From the NCBI RefSeq assembly GCF_003231285.1, contig NZ_QKNS01000003.1, forward strand, positions 1-64,000: a stretch of DNA of 64,000 nt. The letters are read 5' to 3'. The translations under genes and the position numbers were made by a program. This document shows positions 33,691 through 42,940 of the stretch, piece by piece. Numbering within the stretch: position 1 is the stretch's first letter; the number at the start of each line of letters is the position of its first letter. Source of the stretch: Hymenobacter sediminis. GTDB lineage: Bacteria > Bacteroidota > Bacteroidia > Cytophagales > Hymenobacteraceae. The notes under the pieces were generated by a model. The model was given only the letters and a program-made list of their open reading frames with translations, did not search any database and had not been told where the DNA came from.

Positions 33691-35391
33691 ATGATCAACG
33701 AACTACTCGGCATCGGCGCCATTTACTTCCTGACGCTGGTGCTAGCCCTGCCGCTGGGCCACTACCTGGCCCGGGTGTTTAAGGGCGAGAAGAACCTGCT
33801 GGACTTCCTACGGCCCGTAGAAAACGGCATCTTCCGCCTCTCGGGCATTGATGCCCGCCGCGAAATGAGCTGGCAGCAGCACTTGGTGGCCTTGCTTACT
33901 ATTAACCTTGTGTGGTTTCTGCTGGCTATGCTGGTGTTGTCTACCCAAGGCAGCCTACCCCTCAACCCCGACCAGAACCCCAGTATGGCCCCGGACTTGG
34001 CGTTTAACACGGCCATTTCCTTTCTGGTAAACTGCAACCTGCAGCACTACAGCGGCGAGTCGGGACTGAGCTACCTCTCGCAGATTGTGGTAATTACTTT
34101 CCTGCAGTTTGTGAGTGCGGCTACCGGCATTGCCGCGGCCGTGGTGGTGTTCAACGCTCTGCAAACCCGCGCCACCGATAAGCTGGGCAACTTTTATAAC
34201 TACTTCGTCAAGAGCCTCACGCGCCTGCTGCTGCCGGGTTCCTTGGTGGTAGCCTTGCTGCTGGCCTTCAACGGCACCCCCATGACCTTGCAAGGCAAGC
34301 AGGAGCTAGTGACCCTGCAGGGCGACTCCGTGGCCGTGTCGCGCGGGCCGGTGGCGGCTATGGTGGCTATTAAGGAGCTGGGTACCAACGGGGGCGGTTT
34401 CTACGGAGCCAACTCGGCTCACCCCCTCGAAAACCCCAACTACCTCACCAACTCTATTGAGAACATCGCCTTGGTTATCATTCCCATGGCCATGGTGTTT
34501 GCTCTGGGCTTCTACCTGAACCGCCGCAAGCTGGCCCTGATGATTTTTGGGGTCATGACGGTGGGCTTCGTGGTGCTGCTGGCTCCCACGGTGTACTATG
34601 AGCTGCAGGGCAACCCTGCTATTAGTCACTTGGGCGTGAACCAGGAGCTGGGCGCGCTGGAGGGCAAGGAAATCCGGTTTGGCGCGGCGGCTTCGGCCTA
34701 CTGGAGCATCACGAACACGGTTATCAGCTGTGGCTCGGTGAACTCCATGCACGATTCATTTATGCCGCTTTCCGGGCTGACCCAGATGCTGGGCATGATG
34801 ACCAACGCCTTTTACGGGGGCTGCGGGGTAGGGCTGCTCAACTTCTTTGCTTACCTGATTATTGCCGTGTTCATTGCCGGCCTGATGGTAGGCCGCACAC
34901 CCGAGCTGCTGGGCAAGAAGATTGAGGCCCGCGAGATGAAGATTGCCATCCTCGTGACGCTGCTGCACCCGCTGCTGATTCTGGCGGGCACGGCCCTCAC
35001 CGCCCACCTCTACGCCGGCAACCCTACGGAATACGCCGGCTGGCTGGCCAACCCCGGCTACCACGGTTTCTCCGAGATGCTGTATGAGTTTACCTCCGCC
35101 TCGGCCAACAACGGCTCTGGGTTCGAAGGACTCGGCGACAACACACCCTGGTGGAACATCAGCACGGGGGTAGTGCTGCTGCTGTCCCGCTTCCTACCCA
35201 TCATCGGTCCGGTGGCTATAGCCGGCTTGCTAGCCCGCAAGAAGTACGTGCCCGAAAGCGCCGGCACCCTGCCTGCCGACACGGCCACCTTCGGCGTGAT
35301 GGTTATGGCTGTCATCGTCATCATTGCCGCGCTGGCCTTCTTCCCCGCTCTGGCACTCGGGCCCATCGCCGAGCATTTCTCCTTGTATTAA
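33691..35391 (+). CDS. kdpA: potassium-transporting ATPase subunit A
   Basis: A 566-residue membrane protein with about ten helices; it is the K+-binding and translocating channel-like subunit of the high-affinity KdpFABC pump. It carries the four pore-loop filter regions of the SKT superfamily (NCNLQHYSG, GTNGGGFYGANSAHP, SCGSVNSMHDSF and ASANNGSGFEGL). Length and order match the family. The gene is followed by a palindrome in the 117-base gap to kdpB. Confidence 0.97.
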   Translation: MINELLGIGAIYFLTLVLALPLGHYLARVFKGEKNLLDFLRPVENGIFRLSGIDARREMSWQQHLVALLTINLVWFLLAMLVLSTQGSLPLNPDQNPSMAPDLAFNTAISFLVNCNLQHYSGESGLSYLSQIVVITFLQFVSAATGIAAAVVVFNALQTRATDKLGNFYNYFVKSLTRLLLPGSLVVALLLAFNGTPMTLQGKQELVTLQGDSVAVSRGPVAAMVAIKELGTNGGGFYGANSAHPLENPNYLTNSIENIALVIIPMAMVFALGFYLNRRKLALMIFGVMTVGFVVLLAPTVYYELQGNPAISHLGVNQELGALEGKEIRFGAAASAYWSITNTVISCGSVNSMHDSFMPLSGLTQMLGMMTNAFYGGCGVGLLNFFAYLIIAVFIAGLMVGRTPELLGKKIEAREMKIAILVTLLHPLLILAGTALTAHLYAGNPTEYAGWLANPGYHGFSEMLYEFTSASANNGSGFEGLGDNTPWWNISTGVVLLLSRFLPIIGPVAIAGLLARKKYVPESAGTLPADTATFGVMVMAVIVIIAALAFFPALALGPIAEHFSLY

Positions 35392-35402
35392 TCAACCCCA
35401 AC

Positions 35403-35499
35403 TGTCATCCTGAGCCCTAGCGAAGGACCTCTACCTCTGGCTAATCAACAAGGGTAGCAACGAAGCGGTAGAGGTCCTTCGCTGGGGCTCAGGATGACA
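35403..35499. repeat. intergenic palindrome, family B copy 1
   Basis: 33-base arms (35403-35435 with 35467-35499), one mismatch, between kdpA and kdpB. The centre has acctctggctaat and cgaagcggtagag, both shared with copy 2 at 39606-39723. Confidence 0.85.
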
Positions 35500-35508
35500 A
35501 AATAGACA

Positions 35509-37554
35509 ATGGCACAATCTCAATCCTTGTTTCAACCCGCGCTGGTGCAGGAGGCTATCAAGCAGGCCTTCGTCAAGCTCGACCCGCGCGTGATGTTCCG
35601 CAACCCGGTGATGTTCACCGTGGAAATCGGGACGGTGGTGATGCTGCTCGTGACGCTGGGGCTGCTCGTGAAGCCCGATGCGGCCCAGGGCTCCTTTGCC
35701 TACAACTTCACCGTGTTTGTGGTCCTGTTTCTGACCTTGCTGTTCGCCAACTTCGCCGAGGCCATTGCCGAGGCCCGCGGCAAGGCCCAGGCCGAAAGTC
35801 TGCGCAAAACCCGCGAAGAAACCCCGGCCCGCGTTATCGACGAAAAAGGGAACATCTCTTCAGTGTCTTCTTCTCAACTCCAGAAAGGCCAGGTATTTCT
35901 GGTGGAGGCCGGCGAAATCATTCCTACCGACGGGGAGATTATTGAAGGCCTGGCTACCATCGACGAATCGGCCATTACGGGCGAATCGGCCCCAGTAATT
36001 CGGGAGGCCGGCGGCGACAAGTCGTCGGTGACGGGCGGTACCAAGGTGCTGTCGGACCGCATCAAGGTAGTGGTGACCACGGCGCCCGGCGAGTCGTTTC
36101 TGGATAAGATGATTGCCCTGGTAGAAGGCGCGTCGCGGCAGAAAACGCCCAACGAAATTGCCCTTACTATTCTGCTGGCAGGCTTTACGCTGGTGTTCAT
36201 CATTGTGTGCGTGACCTTGCAGCCCTTCGCCGCCTACGCCAACACGCCCATTGCCATTGCCTCCTTTATTGCCCTGTTCGTGTGCCTGATTCCGACCACC
36301 ATTGGCGGGCTGCTTTCGGCCATTGGCATTGCGGGCATGGACCGCGCCCTGCGCGCCAACGTCATCACCAAAAGTGGTAAGGCCGTAGAAACGGCCGGCG
36401 ACATCGACGTGCTGCTCCTAGATAAAACCGGCACCATTACCATCGGCAACCGCAAAGCCACCCACTTCTGGCCCGCGCCTGGTATTACCGAGGCCCATTT
36501 GGTGGAGGCGGCTACCCTAGCTTCGCTCACCGATGAAACTCCCGAGGGAAAAAGCATTGTGGAGCTGGCTGCTGAAACCCGCCGCTCTGATTCTGCCGCG
36601 CTTCAGCGCCGGTTGCAGGGCGCTGAGCTAATCAAGTTCACGGCCGAAACCCGCAGCTCCGGCGTGACGCTGCCGGATGGAACACGCCTGCGCAAAGGAG
36701 CTTCCGATGCTATCCGCCAGCTCGCCAACCGTGCCAACCAACCCTTCCCCCAGGAAACCACCCAGCGCGTGGAGGCCATTGCCAGCAATGGCGGCACCCC
36801 GCTGGTAGTCAGTGAAAACGACCAGGTGCTGGGCGTAGTAGAGTTGCAGGACATCATCAAGCCCGGCATTCAGGAGCGGTTTGAGCGCCTGCGCAAAATG
36901 GGCATCAAAACCGTGATGGTAACCGGCGACAACCCGCTCACGGCCCGCTTTATTGCCGAAAAAGCCGGCGTCGATGACTTTATTGCCGAAGCCAAGCCCG
37001 AGGACAAGATGACCTACATCCGCCGCGAGCAGCAGGAGGGCAAGCTGGTGGCCATGATGGGCGACGGCACCAACGACGCGCCCGCCCTGGCCCAGGCCGA
37101 CGTGGGAGTAGCCATGAACTCGGGTACCCAAGCCGCCAAGGAAGCCGGCAACATGGTGGACCTCGACAACGACCCCACCAAGCTCATTGAGGTAGTCGAA
37201 ATCGGAAAGCAGCTGCTCATGACCCGCGGCACGCTCACCACGTTCAGCATCGCCAACGACGTAGCCAAGTACTTTGCCATCGTGCCGGCCCTATTCATGG
37301 TCGCCATTCCGAGCCTGGGCGCACTGAATATCATGGGCCTGAAGTCGCCGCAGTCGGCCATTCTCTCGGCCGTGATTTTCAACGCCATTATCATTCCGCT
37401 GCTGGTACCGCTGGCCCTGCGCGGGGTAGCCTACAAACCCATCGGTGCTTCGGCTTTGCTACGCCGCAACCTGCTGGTGTATGGCCTGGGCGGCGTCATC
37501 GTCCCCTTCATCGGCATCAAAGTTATTGACCTGCTGGTAGGGCTGTTTTTATAA
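35509..37554 (+). CDS. kdpB: potassium-transporting ATPase subunit B
   Basis: A 681-residue P-type ATPase (type IA), the ATP-hydrolysing subunit of the Kdp pump. Phosphorylated D305 is in [12 protein letters not shown] (actuator), KGAS (nucleotide site), [10 protein letters not shown] and [14 protein letters not shown] (hinge) are all present. About seven membrane helices. It begins after a 97-base palindrome, so its level relative to KdpA might be adjusted at the RNA level. Confidence 0.97.
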   Translation: MAQSQSLFQPALVQEAIKQAFVKLDPRVMFRNPVMFTVEIGTVVMLLVTLGLLVKPDAAQGSFAYNFTVFVVLFLTLLFANFAEAIAEARGKAQAESLRKTREETPARVIDEKGNISSVSSSQLQKGQVFLVEAGEIIPTDGEIIEGLATIDESAITGESAPVIREAGGDKSSVTGGTKVLSDRIKVVVTTAPGESFLDKMIALVEGASRQKTPNEIALTILLAGFTLVFIIVCVTLQPFAAYANTPIAIASFIALFVCLIPTTIGGLLSAIGIAGMDRALRANVITKSGKAVETAGDIDVLLLDKTGTITIGNRKATHFWPAPGITEAHLVEAATLASLTDETPEGKSIVELAAETRRSDSAALQRRLQGAELIKFTAETRSSGVTLPDGTRLRKGASDAIRQLANRANQPFPQETTQRVEAIASNGGTPLVVSENDQVLGVVELQDIIKPGIQERFERLRKMGIKTVMVTGDNPLTARFIAEKAGVDDFIAEAKPEDKMTYIRREQQEGKLVAMMGDGTNDAPALAQADVGVAMNSGTQAAKEAGNMVDLDNDPTKLIEVVEIGKQLLMTRGTLTTFSIANDVAKYFAIVPALFMVAIPSLGALNIMGLKSPQSAILSAVIFNAIIIPLLVPLALRGVAYKPIGASALLRRNLLVYGLGGVIVPFIGIKVIDLLVGLFL

Positions 37555-37709
37555 CAGTCAGAACAAAACTGCCCTGCTCAGCTGATTCCGCGCATCAAGC
37601 GGCGTGGGGACGCGGCGGCGCAGCCGACGCTGGGGTGGTTGACTGACATTAGAACGACTCGCGTCTGTGTCGCCCGGGGTATTGTTCAACGATTATCAAC
37701 CACCCCTAA

Positions 37710-37731
37710 CCCCTCCTCATCTGAGGAGGGG
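37710..37731. repeat. short palindrome between kdpB and kdpC
   Basis: 10-bp stem (37710-37719 with 37722-37731, cccctcctca and its complement) inside a 214-base gap with no gene. Confidence 0.6.
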
Positions 37732-37768
37732 AACTAACTCTAGCCTTAGCTTTCTCGCTTCTAATTCA

Positions 37769-38329
37769 ATGAAACAACACCTGCTTCCCGCTTTCCGCCT
37801 GACCCTTGTACTCCTGGTTGTCTGCTGCCTGATTTATCCGGCGCTGGTATGGGCCGGCGCGCAGTTGGCCCCAAATAGCGGCCAGGGCGAAACCATTAGC
37901 CACCGGGGCCGCGTGGTAGGCTACGATAATGTGGGCCAGAAATTTACCCGGCCGGAGTACTTCTGGGCGCGTCCCTCGGCGGTAGACTACAACTCGACCG
38001 GCTCGGCGGGCTCCAACAAAGGCCCTAGCAACCCCGAGTACCAGGCCACGGTGCAAGCCCGCCTCGATACGTTTCTGCTCCAGAACCCCGGCGTAGCCAA
38101 AGCCCAAGTGCCTGCCGAGCTGATTACCGCCTCCGGCTCCGGCCTCGATCCGCACCTCTCACCGGCGGGTGCCGCCGTGCAGGTAGCCCGCGTGGCCCGT
38201 GCCCGCCAACTCGATGCGGCCAAAGTGCAGGCCCTGGTAGCCCAGCACACCCAGCATAGCCTGCTGGGCCCCGACCGGGTAAATGTGTTGCGCCTGAATG
38301 TGGCGCTGGATGAGCTGAGCAGCCGCTAA
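37769..38329 (+). CDS. kdpC: potassium-transporting ATPase subunit C
   Basis: A 186-residue subunit with one N-terminal membrane helix (about 9-31) and a periplasmic domain. Typical segments GQKFTRPEYFWARPSA, YNSTGSAGSNKGPSNP, ASGSGLDPHLSPAGA are intact. KdpC raises the ATP or K+ affinity of the pump. Start at ATG 37769; the frame extends upstream, but the added residues come from the repeat-containing gap. Confidence 0.97.
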   Translation: MKQHLLPAFRLTLVLLVVCCLIYPALVWAGAQLAPNSGQGETISHRGRVVGYDNVGQKFTRPEYFWARPSAVDYNSTGSAGSNKGPSNPEYQATVQARLDTFLLQNPGVAKAQVPAELITASGSGLDPHLSPAGAAVQVARVARARQLDAAKVQALVAQHTQHSLLGPDRVNVLRLNVALDELSSR

Positions 38330-38447
38330 GCGTTGGGCCCCTCCAGGGTTTATGCCTTTGTTTGGGGGTAGCAACGTATCCCAGACACCTATTTCTCTAC
38401 GTCTCTTTTTGAGCAATATTCTGCTAACAGGCAGTGCTCTCCTCCCC

Positions 38448-39578
38448 ATGAAATCTATTTCCCTGCTTACCCTCGGCCTGCTGTGCAGCGCGGCCGCTAC
38501 CGCCCAAACCACCCCCGTTGCGGCCGATACGGTGGTGACGCCCACCGAGGCACCGGCCACGCCCGTTACCAATCCCTTCACGACGTACGGGTTTGTGGAT
38601 GGCTACTACGGCTACGACCTCAAGCACGCCGCTACCAACGACCGGCCCGGTTTCCTGTATTCCCATGACCGCCAGAACGAGTTTACGGTGAACAACGCCA
38701 TCCTGGGCCTGCGCTACGACAACGGACAGGTGCGCGGGGCCCTGGGCCTGCACGCCGGTACCTACGTTTCGGCCAACTACGCCGCCGAGGACCCGGTGCT
38801 GCGCCACATCTACGAGGCGTACGCAGGTTTCCGGCCGTTCCGGAAGGCCTGGCTCGACGTGGGTATTTTCGGCTCCCATATCGGCTTCGAGTCGGCCATC
38901 AGCAAAGACAACTGGACGCTGACTAGGTCCCTGATGGCCGAAAACTCGCCCTACTACGAGGCCGGGGCCCGGTTCACCTACGAAGTGGACCCCAAGCTAA
39001 CCCTGACGGCCCTGGTGCTCAACGGCTGGCAGAACATCCGGGAAACCAATCAGAAAAAGGCCGTGGGCACCCAAATTCAGTGGAAGCCTACTGAGAAGCT
39101 GCTCATCAACAGCAGTACCTTCTATGGCAACGAGCAACCCCAGGACCTGCAGAAGCGCCGCCGCTACTTCCACGATTTCTATGTGAGCTACGCCGCTACC
39201 GAGCGCCTGAGCGTGGCCGGCGTATTCGACGTAGGCAATCAGGAGCAGGCCGCCCGCGGCAGCAAAGCGGATACTTGGCACACCGGTGCCGCCTTCGTTC
39301 GCTACAAGCTAGCCGATAAGTGGTCGGCCACGGCCCGCGCTGAGTACTACAACGCCGACCATGGCGTCATCATTTCCTCCATTTCACCGGCCGCCACGGA
39401 TGTCGACTTCAAGGTAAAAGCTGCCTCCCTCAACCTCGACTACCTGCCCAACAGCAACGTGGCGTTTCGGGTGGAAGGACGCGTGTTCCACTCCGGCCAC
39501 GATTTCCTTATCGACCGCAACGGCCAGCCCACCAACTCCTACGGCAACCTGACCAGCAGCATCGCCCTGTCTTTTTAG
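38448..39578 (+). CDS. outer-membrane porin (BBP2-like) of the Kdp locus
   Basis: A 376-residue protein with signal peptide (MKSISLLTLGLLCSAAATA), then a beta-barrel pattern: alternating aromatic strands, for example FTTYGFVDGYYGYDL at the start and SLNLDYLPNSNVAFRVEGRV near the end, closing with TSSIALSF (C-terminal phenylalanine typical of barrels). Its place among kdp genes suggests it lets K+ or other small solutes through the outer membrane. That role is inferred. Confidence 0.88.
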   Translation: MKSISLLTLGLLCSAAATAQTTPVAADTVVTPTEAPATPVTNPFTTYGFVDGYYGYDLKHAATNDRPGFLYSHDRQNEFTVNNAILGLRYDNGQVRGALGLHAGTYVSANYAAEDPVLRHIYEAYAGFRPFRKAWLDVGIFGSHIGFESAISKDNWTLTRSLMAENSPYYEAGARFTYEVDPKLTLTALVLNGWQNIRETNQKKAVGTQIQWKPTEKLLINSSTFYGNEQPQDLQKRRRYFHDFYVSYAATERLSVAGVFDVGNQEQAARGSKADTWHTGAAFVRYKLADKWSATARAEYYNADHGVIISSISPAATDVDFKVKAASLNLDYLPNSNVAFRVEGRVFHSGHDFLIDRNGQPTNSYGNLTSSIALSF

Positions 39579-39605
39579 AGTTGGGCGAGAAAATGATAGA
39601 GGACG

Positions 39606-39723
39606 TGTCATGCTTGATCTGGCGTCCGCGGAGCGGAAGCATCTTTACCTCTGGCTAATTCCCGACGTGAGGACGAAGCGGTAGAGATGCTTCGGCTGCG
39701 CGGACGCCAGATCAAGCATGACA
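39606..39723. repeat. intergenic palindrome, family B copy 2
   Basis: 44-base arms (39606-39649 with 39680-39723), a few mismatches. The outer arm sequence differs from copy 1, yet both are self-complementary. It lies in the leader of the KdpD-like gene. Confidence 0.85.
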
Positions 39724-39779
39724 GACGGTTTGCCGCAAGAACACTATCGAGCACAAATACCCCCGCAACGCTACCCTAT

Positions 39780-40946
39780 ATGATGCCTTCCAACGATGAC
39801 TCTCAGCTACGCGACCAATCGGCGGAGCGGTTTCTGCGGCTGGTGCAGGAGCCGCGGCGCGGGCGGCTGAAGGTGTACATTGGGCTGGCCGCGGGGGTAG
39901 GAAAAACCTACCGCATGCTGCAGGAGGCCCAGGAGTTGCGCCAGCACGGGGTGGATGTGGTGCTGGGCTACGTGGAAACGCACGGGCGGGCCGGTACCGT
40001 GGCCCAGTTGCAGGACTTGCCCCTGATCAAGCGCAAAAACATCTTCTATAAAGGCCGCATGCTGGAAGAAATGGACGTGGCAGCCATTCTGCAGCGCCGG
40101 CCGTCGGTGGTGGTGGTCGATGAGCTAGCCCACACCAACGTGCCCGGCTCCGAGAACGAAAAGCGCTGGCAGGACGTGGAGCAGCTGGTGCGGGCGGGCA
40201 TTTCCGTGATTACCGCCGTCAATATTCAGCACCTGGAAAGCCTCCACGACCAGGTGCTGCGTATTACGGGCCAGGACGTGGCCGAGCGAGTGCCCGACCA
40301 GCTGTTAAAGCTGGCCGACGAGGTAGTAAACGTGGACCTGACCGTGCCCGAGCTGCGGGCCCGCCTGGAGGAAGGCAAAATCTACGACCCGCAGAAGGTG
40401 CCCACGGCGTTGCGCAACTTCTTTCAGCCCGAAAACTTGCTGCAACTGCGCGAGTTGGCGTTGCGGGAAGTAGCCGGGCAGCTCAGCCGGCAGATTGATA
40501 CGGGCGCGGCAGCCGTGCCGGCCCTGCGCCGCAACCACGACCGGCTGCTGGCCTGCATCAACTCCAATGCCCCGGCCGCCCGCGAAATTATCCGCAAAAC
40601 CTCCCGCCTCGCCGACCGTCTGGGTACAGCCACCTGGTACGTGCTCTACGTGCAAACCGCCCCCGAATCGGCCGACCGGGTGGGGCTGGCCACCCAGCGG
40701 CACTTGCTGCGCAATTTGCAACTGGCTACCGAGTTGGGCGGCCAGATTCTGCGGGTGAAGTCGGATGAGGTGGTGGCAGAGATATTGCGCGTGGCCCAGG
40801 AAAAGCGCGCCAGCTTGCTCATTTGCGGCGTGACGCGGGAAAAAAGCTGGTGGCAGCGCCTGACTCACCGCGGTATTACTACCTCCCTGATCCGAGCCGT
40901 AGCCCAGACCGATACTGACCTCGACCTGTTTCTGGTGACTTACTGA
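39780..40946 (+). CDS. kinase-less KdpD sensor (KdpD plus Usp domains)
   Basis: A 388-residue cytosolic protein equal to the N-terminal half of E. coli KdpD: a KdpD domain with Walker A GLAAGVGKT (35-43) and the Walker B-like VVVDELAHTNVPGS, then a Usp domain (about 255-385). The four membrane helices, the GAF region and the kinase module of full KdpD are missing; the gene ends with a natural stop, 42 bases before an independent histidine kinase. The pair probably replaces KdpD. Start ATG 39780; the extended frame would run through the palindrome. Confidence 0.93.
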   Translation: MMPSNDDSQLRDQSAERFLRLVQEPRRGRLKVYIGLAAGVGKTYRMLQEAQELRQHGVDVVLGYVETHGRAGTVAQLQDLPLIKRKNIFYKGRMLEEMDVAAILQRRPSVVVVDELAHTNVPGSENEKRWQDVEQLVRAGISVITAVNIQHLESLHDQVLRITGQDVAERVPDQLLKLADEVVNVDLTVPELRARLEEGKIYDPQKVPTALRNFFQPENLLQLRELALREVAGQLSRQIDTGAAAVPALRRNHDRLLACINSNAPAAREIIRKTSRLADRLGTATWYVLYVQTAPESADRVGLATQRHLLRNLQLATELGGQILRVKSDEVVAEILRVAQEKRASLLICGVTREKSWWQRLTHRGITTSLIRAVAQTDTDLDLFLVTY

Positions 40947-40988
40947 CCGGACCTTGCCAACTGTCTTTTACTACCCCGCTACCCGCTC

Positions 40989-42785
40989 ATGAACCTCAAA
41001 ACCAAAATCACGCTGGCTTTTCTGACCATGCTGCTGCTGCTGCTGGGCGTTAGTGCGTTTACGTTGTACTCGCTCAACCGCCTGGACCGCAGCGCCCGCA
41101 ACGTGTTGCAGGACAACCTGTACTCCGTAGAATTGGGCCAGCAACTGTTGCGGGCTCTCGACCGGGTAGAGCGGCTGCCACCGACGGATACGGTGGGGAT
41201 GGGGCAGTTCAACCGAGCTTTTTTGCGGGAGGCTGGCAACGTGACGGAGCCCGGCGAACAAGAACTGGTTGACAAGCTGCAGCAGCGCCTGATTCAACTG
41301 CAGGAGTACCAGGGAGCCGCCCGCCGCGGCACCGATGCGCCCGCGCCGGTAACGGCCATAACCGGACCCATGCGGCAGCTGACCTACGATATCATCGACC
41401 TGAACACCCAGGCCCTGACGCGCAAAAACGAAGCCGCCAACCAATTGGCTTCCAGGCAGTCGACCTATGTGCTGGCTCTGCTCACGTTTGCAGTCCTGAC
41501 CTGCCTGTTGTTTGTGCTGAGCGTGCCCGAGGCAGCCGTGAGTGGGCTGCGCAAGCTGTCAGCCAGCATCGAAAACGCTACCCACCAGGATTACTCCAAC
41601 TCCATTCCGGTGGAAAGTCACGACGAGTTTGGGGGCGTGGCGCGGGCCTTTAACCGCCTGCTGGTGCAGCTGCAGGACTACCGCACCTCCACGCTGGCCC
41701 AGCTGCTGGCCGAGCGCAACCGCATGGTCAGCCTCGTTAATAACCTCGATGAAGGCCTGCTACTGGTGGATGAAAACCGCCGCCTGATTTTGGCAAACCC
41801 CGTGGCTCAGCAGCTCCTGGCCCTACCTCCCGAGCAACTCGTAAACCGCCCCGCCGAGGAAATAGCCCAGCAAAACGACCTGTTCCGGGAGCTGCTGCGC
41901 CACCTGGATACCCCCGCCGCCCAGCGCCCCACCGAAGCGGCCCCCGTGCTCACCCTGGCCCAGCACGACGAGGAAGCCTACTACCGCGTCAGCGTGAATG
42001 ATGTGGTGAGTTTCAACGAGGCCCTGGACAAGATGGAGTTCGTGGGTTCTATCCTGACGCTGCGCAACGTGTCGGAGTATAAGAAGCTGGACCAGGCTAA
42101 GTCGAACTTCCTGGCTACGGTGTCGCACGAGCTAAAAACGCCCTTGTCCAGCATCAACTTCAGTTTGAAGCTGCTGCAAAACGGCAAGGTAGGCCCCGTG
42201 AATGAGGAGCAGCAGAACATTCTGGCCACCATCAAGCAGGAAAACCAGCGCCTGCTGCGGCTGGTAGGAGAGCTTATTGACGTGTCGAGGCTGGAATCGG
42301 GCAACATCCAGCTCAACTTCCAGGCGGCCCGCGTGATGGAAGTCGTGCAGTTTGCCGCCGATACTATTCAGCTGCAGCTTCAGCCCAAGCAACTCACCCT
42401 CGACATCCAGATTGCCGACACCCTACCCCCCGTGCGCGCCGATATCGAGAAAACGACCTGGGTGCTGCTTAACCTGCTGGCCAACGCCATTCGTTACTCC
42501 CCGGAGCAGGCGCAAATCCGTATTCGGGCGGCTCTTACCACTGAGGCTCAGCCCCAGGTCCGCATCAGCGTGCAGGACAACGGCCCCGGCATTGCCCCGC
42601 AGTATCAGGAAAAAATCTTCCAGCGCTTTGTGCAAATTCCCGACAAAAACGGCTACAAAGGCGGCTCGGGTCTGGGGTTGAGTATAGCCCGCGAGTTTAT
42701 TGGCAGCCAAGGCGGGCAGTTGTGGGTAGAAAGTGAGTTGGGCAGCGGCAGCACCTTCAGCTTCACGCTGCCGGTGGCAGGTTGA
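40989..42785 (+). CDS. HAMP/PAS sensor histidine kinase of the Kdp locus
   Basis: A 598-residue membrane kinase: helix 1 (about 8-30), periplasmic domain (31-155), helix 2 (about 158-180), HAMP (180-235), PAS (about 245-355), then HisKA with H380 in VSHELKTPLS and an ATPase domain with NAIRYSP, DNGPGIAP and GSGLGLSIA. It probably takes the kinase role lacking in the KdpD-like protein before it. The partner regulator is not adjacent; the NtrC-type regulator at 30071 is the closest candidate, without proof. Confidence 0.93.
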   Translation: MNLKTKITLAFLTMLLLLLGVSAFTLYSLNRLDRSARNVLQDNLYSVELGQQLLRALDRVERLPPTDTVGMGQFNRAFLREAGNVTEPGEQELVDKLQQRLIQLQEYQGAARRGTDAPAPVTAITGPMRQLTYDIIDLNTQALTRKNEAANQLASRQSTYVLALLTFAVLTCLLFVLSVPEAAVSGLRKLSASIENATHQDYSNSIPVESHDEFGGVARAFNRLLVQLQDYRTSTLAQLLAERNRMVSLVNNLDEGLLLVDENRRLILANPVAQQLLALPPEQLVNRPAEEIAQQNDLFRELLRHLDTPAAQRPTEAAPVLTLAQHDEEAYYRVSVNDVVSFNEALDKMEFVGSILTLRNVSEYKKLDQAKSNFLATVSHELKTPLSSINFSLKLLQNGKVGPVNEEQQNILATIKQENQRLLRLVGELIDVSRLESGNIQLNFQAARVMEVVQFAADTIQLQLQPKQLTLDIQIADTLPPVRADIEKTTWVLLNLLANAIRYSPEQAQIRIRAALTTEAQPQVRISVQDNGPGIAPQYQEKIFQRFVQIPDKNGYKGGSGLGLSIAREFIGSQGGQLWVESELGSGSTFSFTLPVAG

Positions 42786-42807
42786 GTTGCTGTGACCCTC
42801 TTTTATG

Positions 42808-42907
42808 ACTGTCATTCCGAGCTGGTCGAGGAATCTCGCGTGCTGACGTTGAGGTTACCATTGCAACGTTAGCACGCGAGATTCCTCGACCAGCTCGGAA
42901 TGACAGT
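42808..42907. repeat. intergenic palindrome, family A copy 2
   Basis: 43-base arms (42808-42850 with 42865-42907), one mismatch, 14-nt loop. Core tctcgcgtgctgacgtt. It follows the kinase stop and may act as terminator or mRNA stabiliser for the Kdp transcript. Confidence 0.88.
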
Positions 42908-42940
42908 TACTTTGGCTAACGGCTGATGTACTACTCCACG

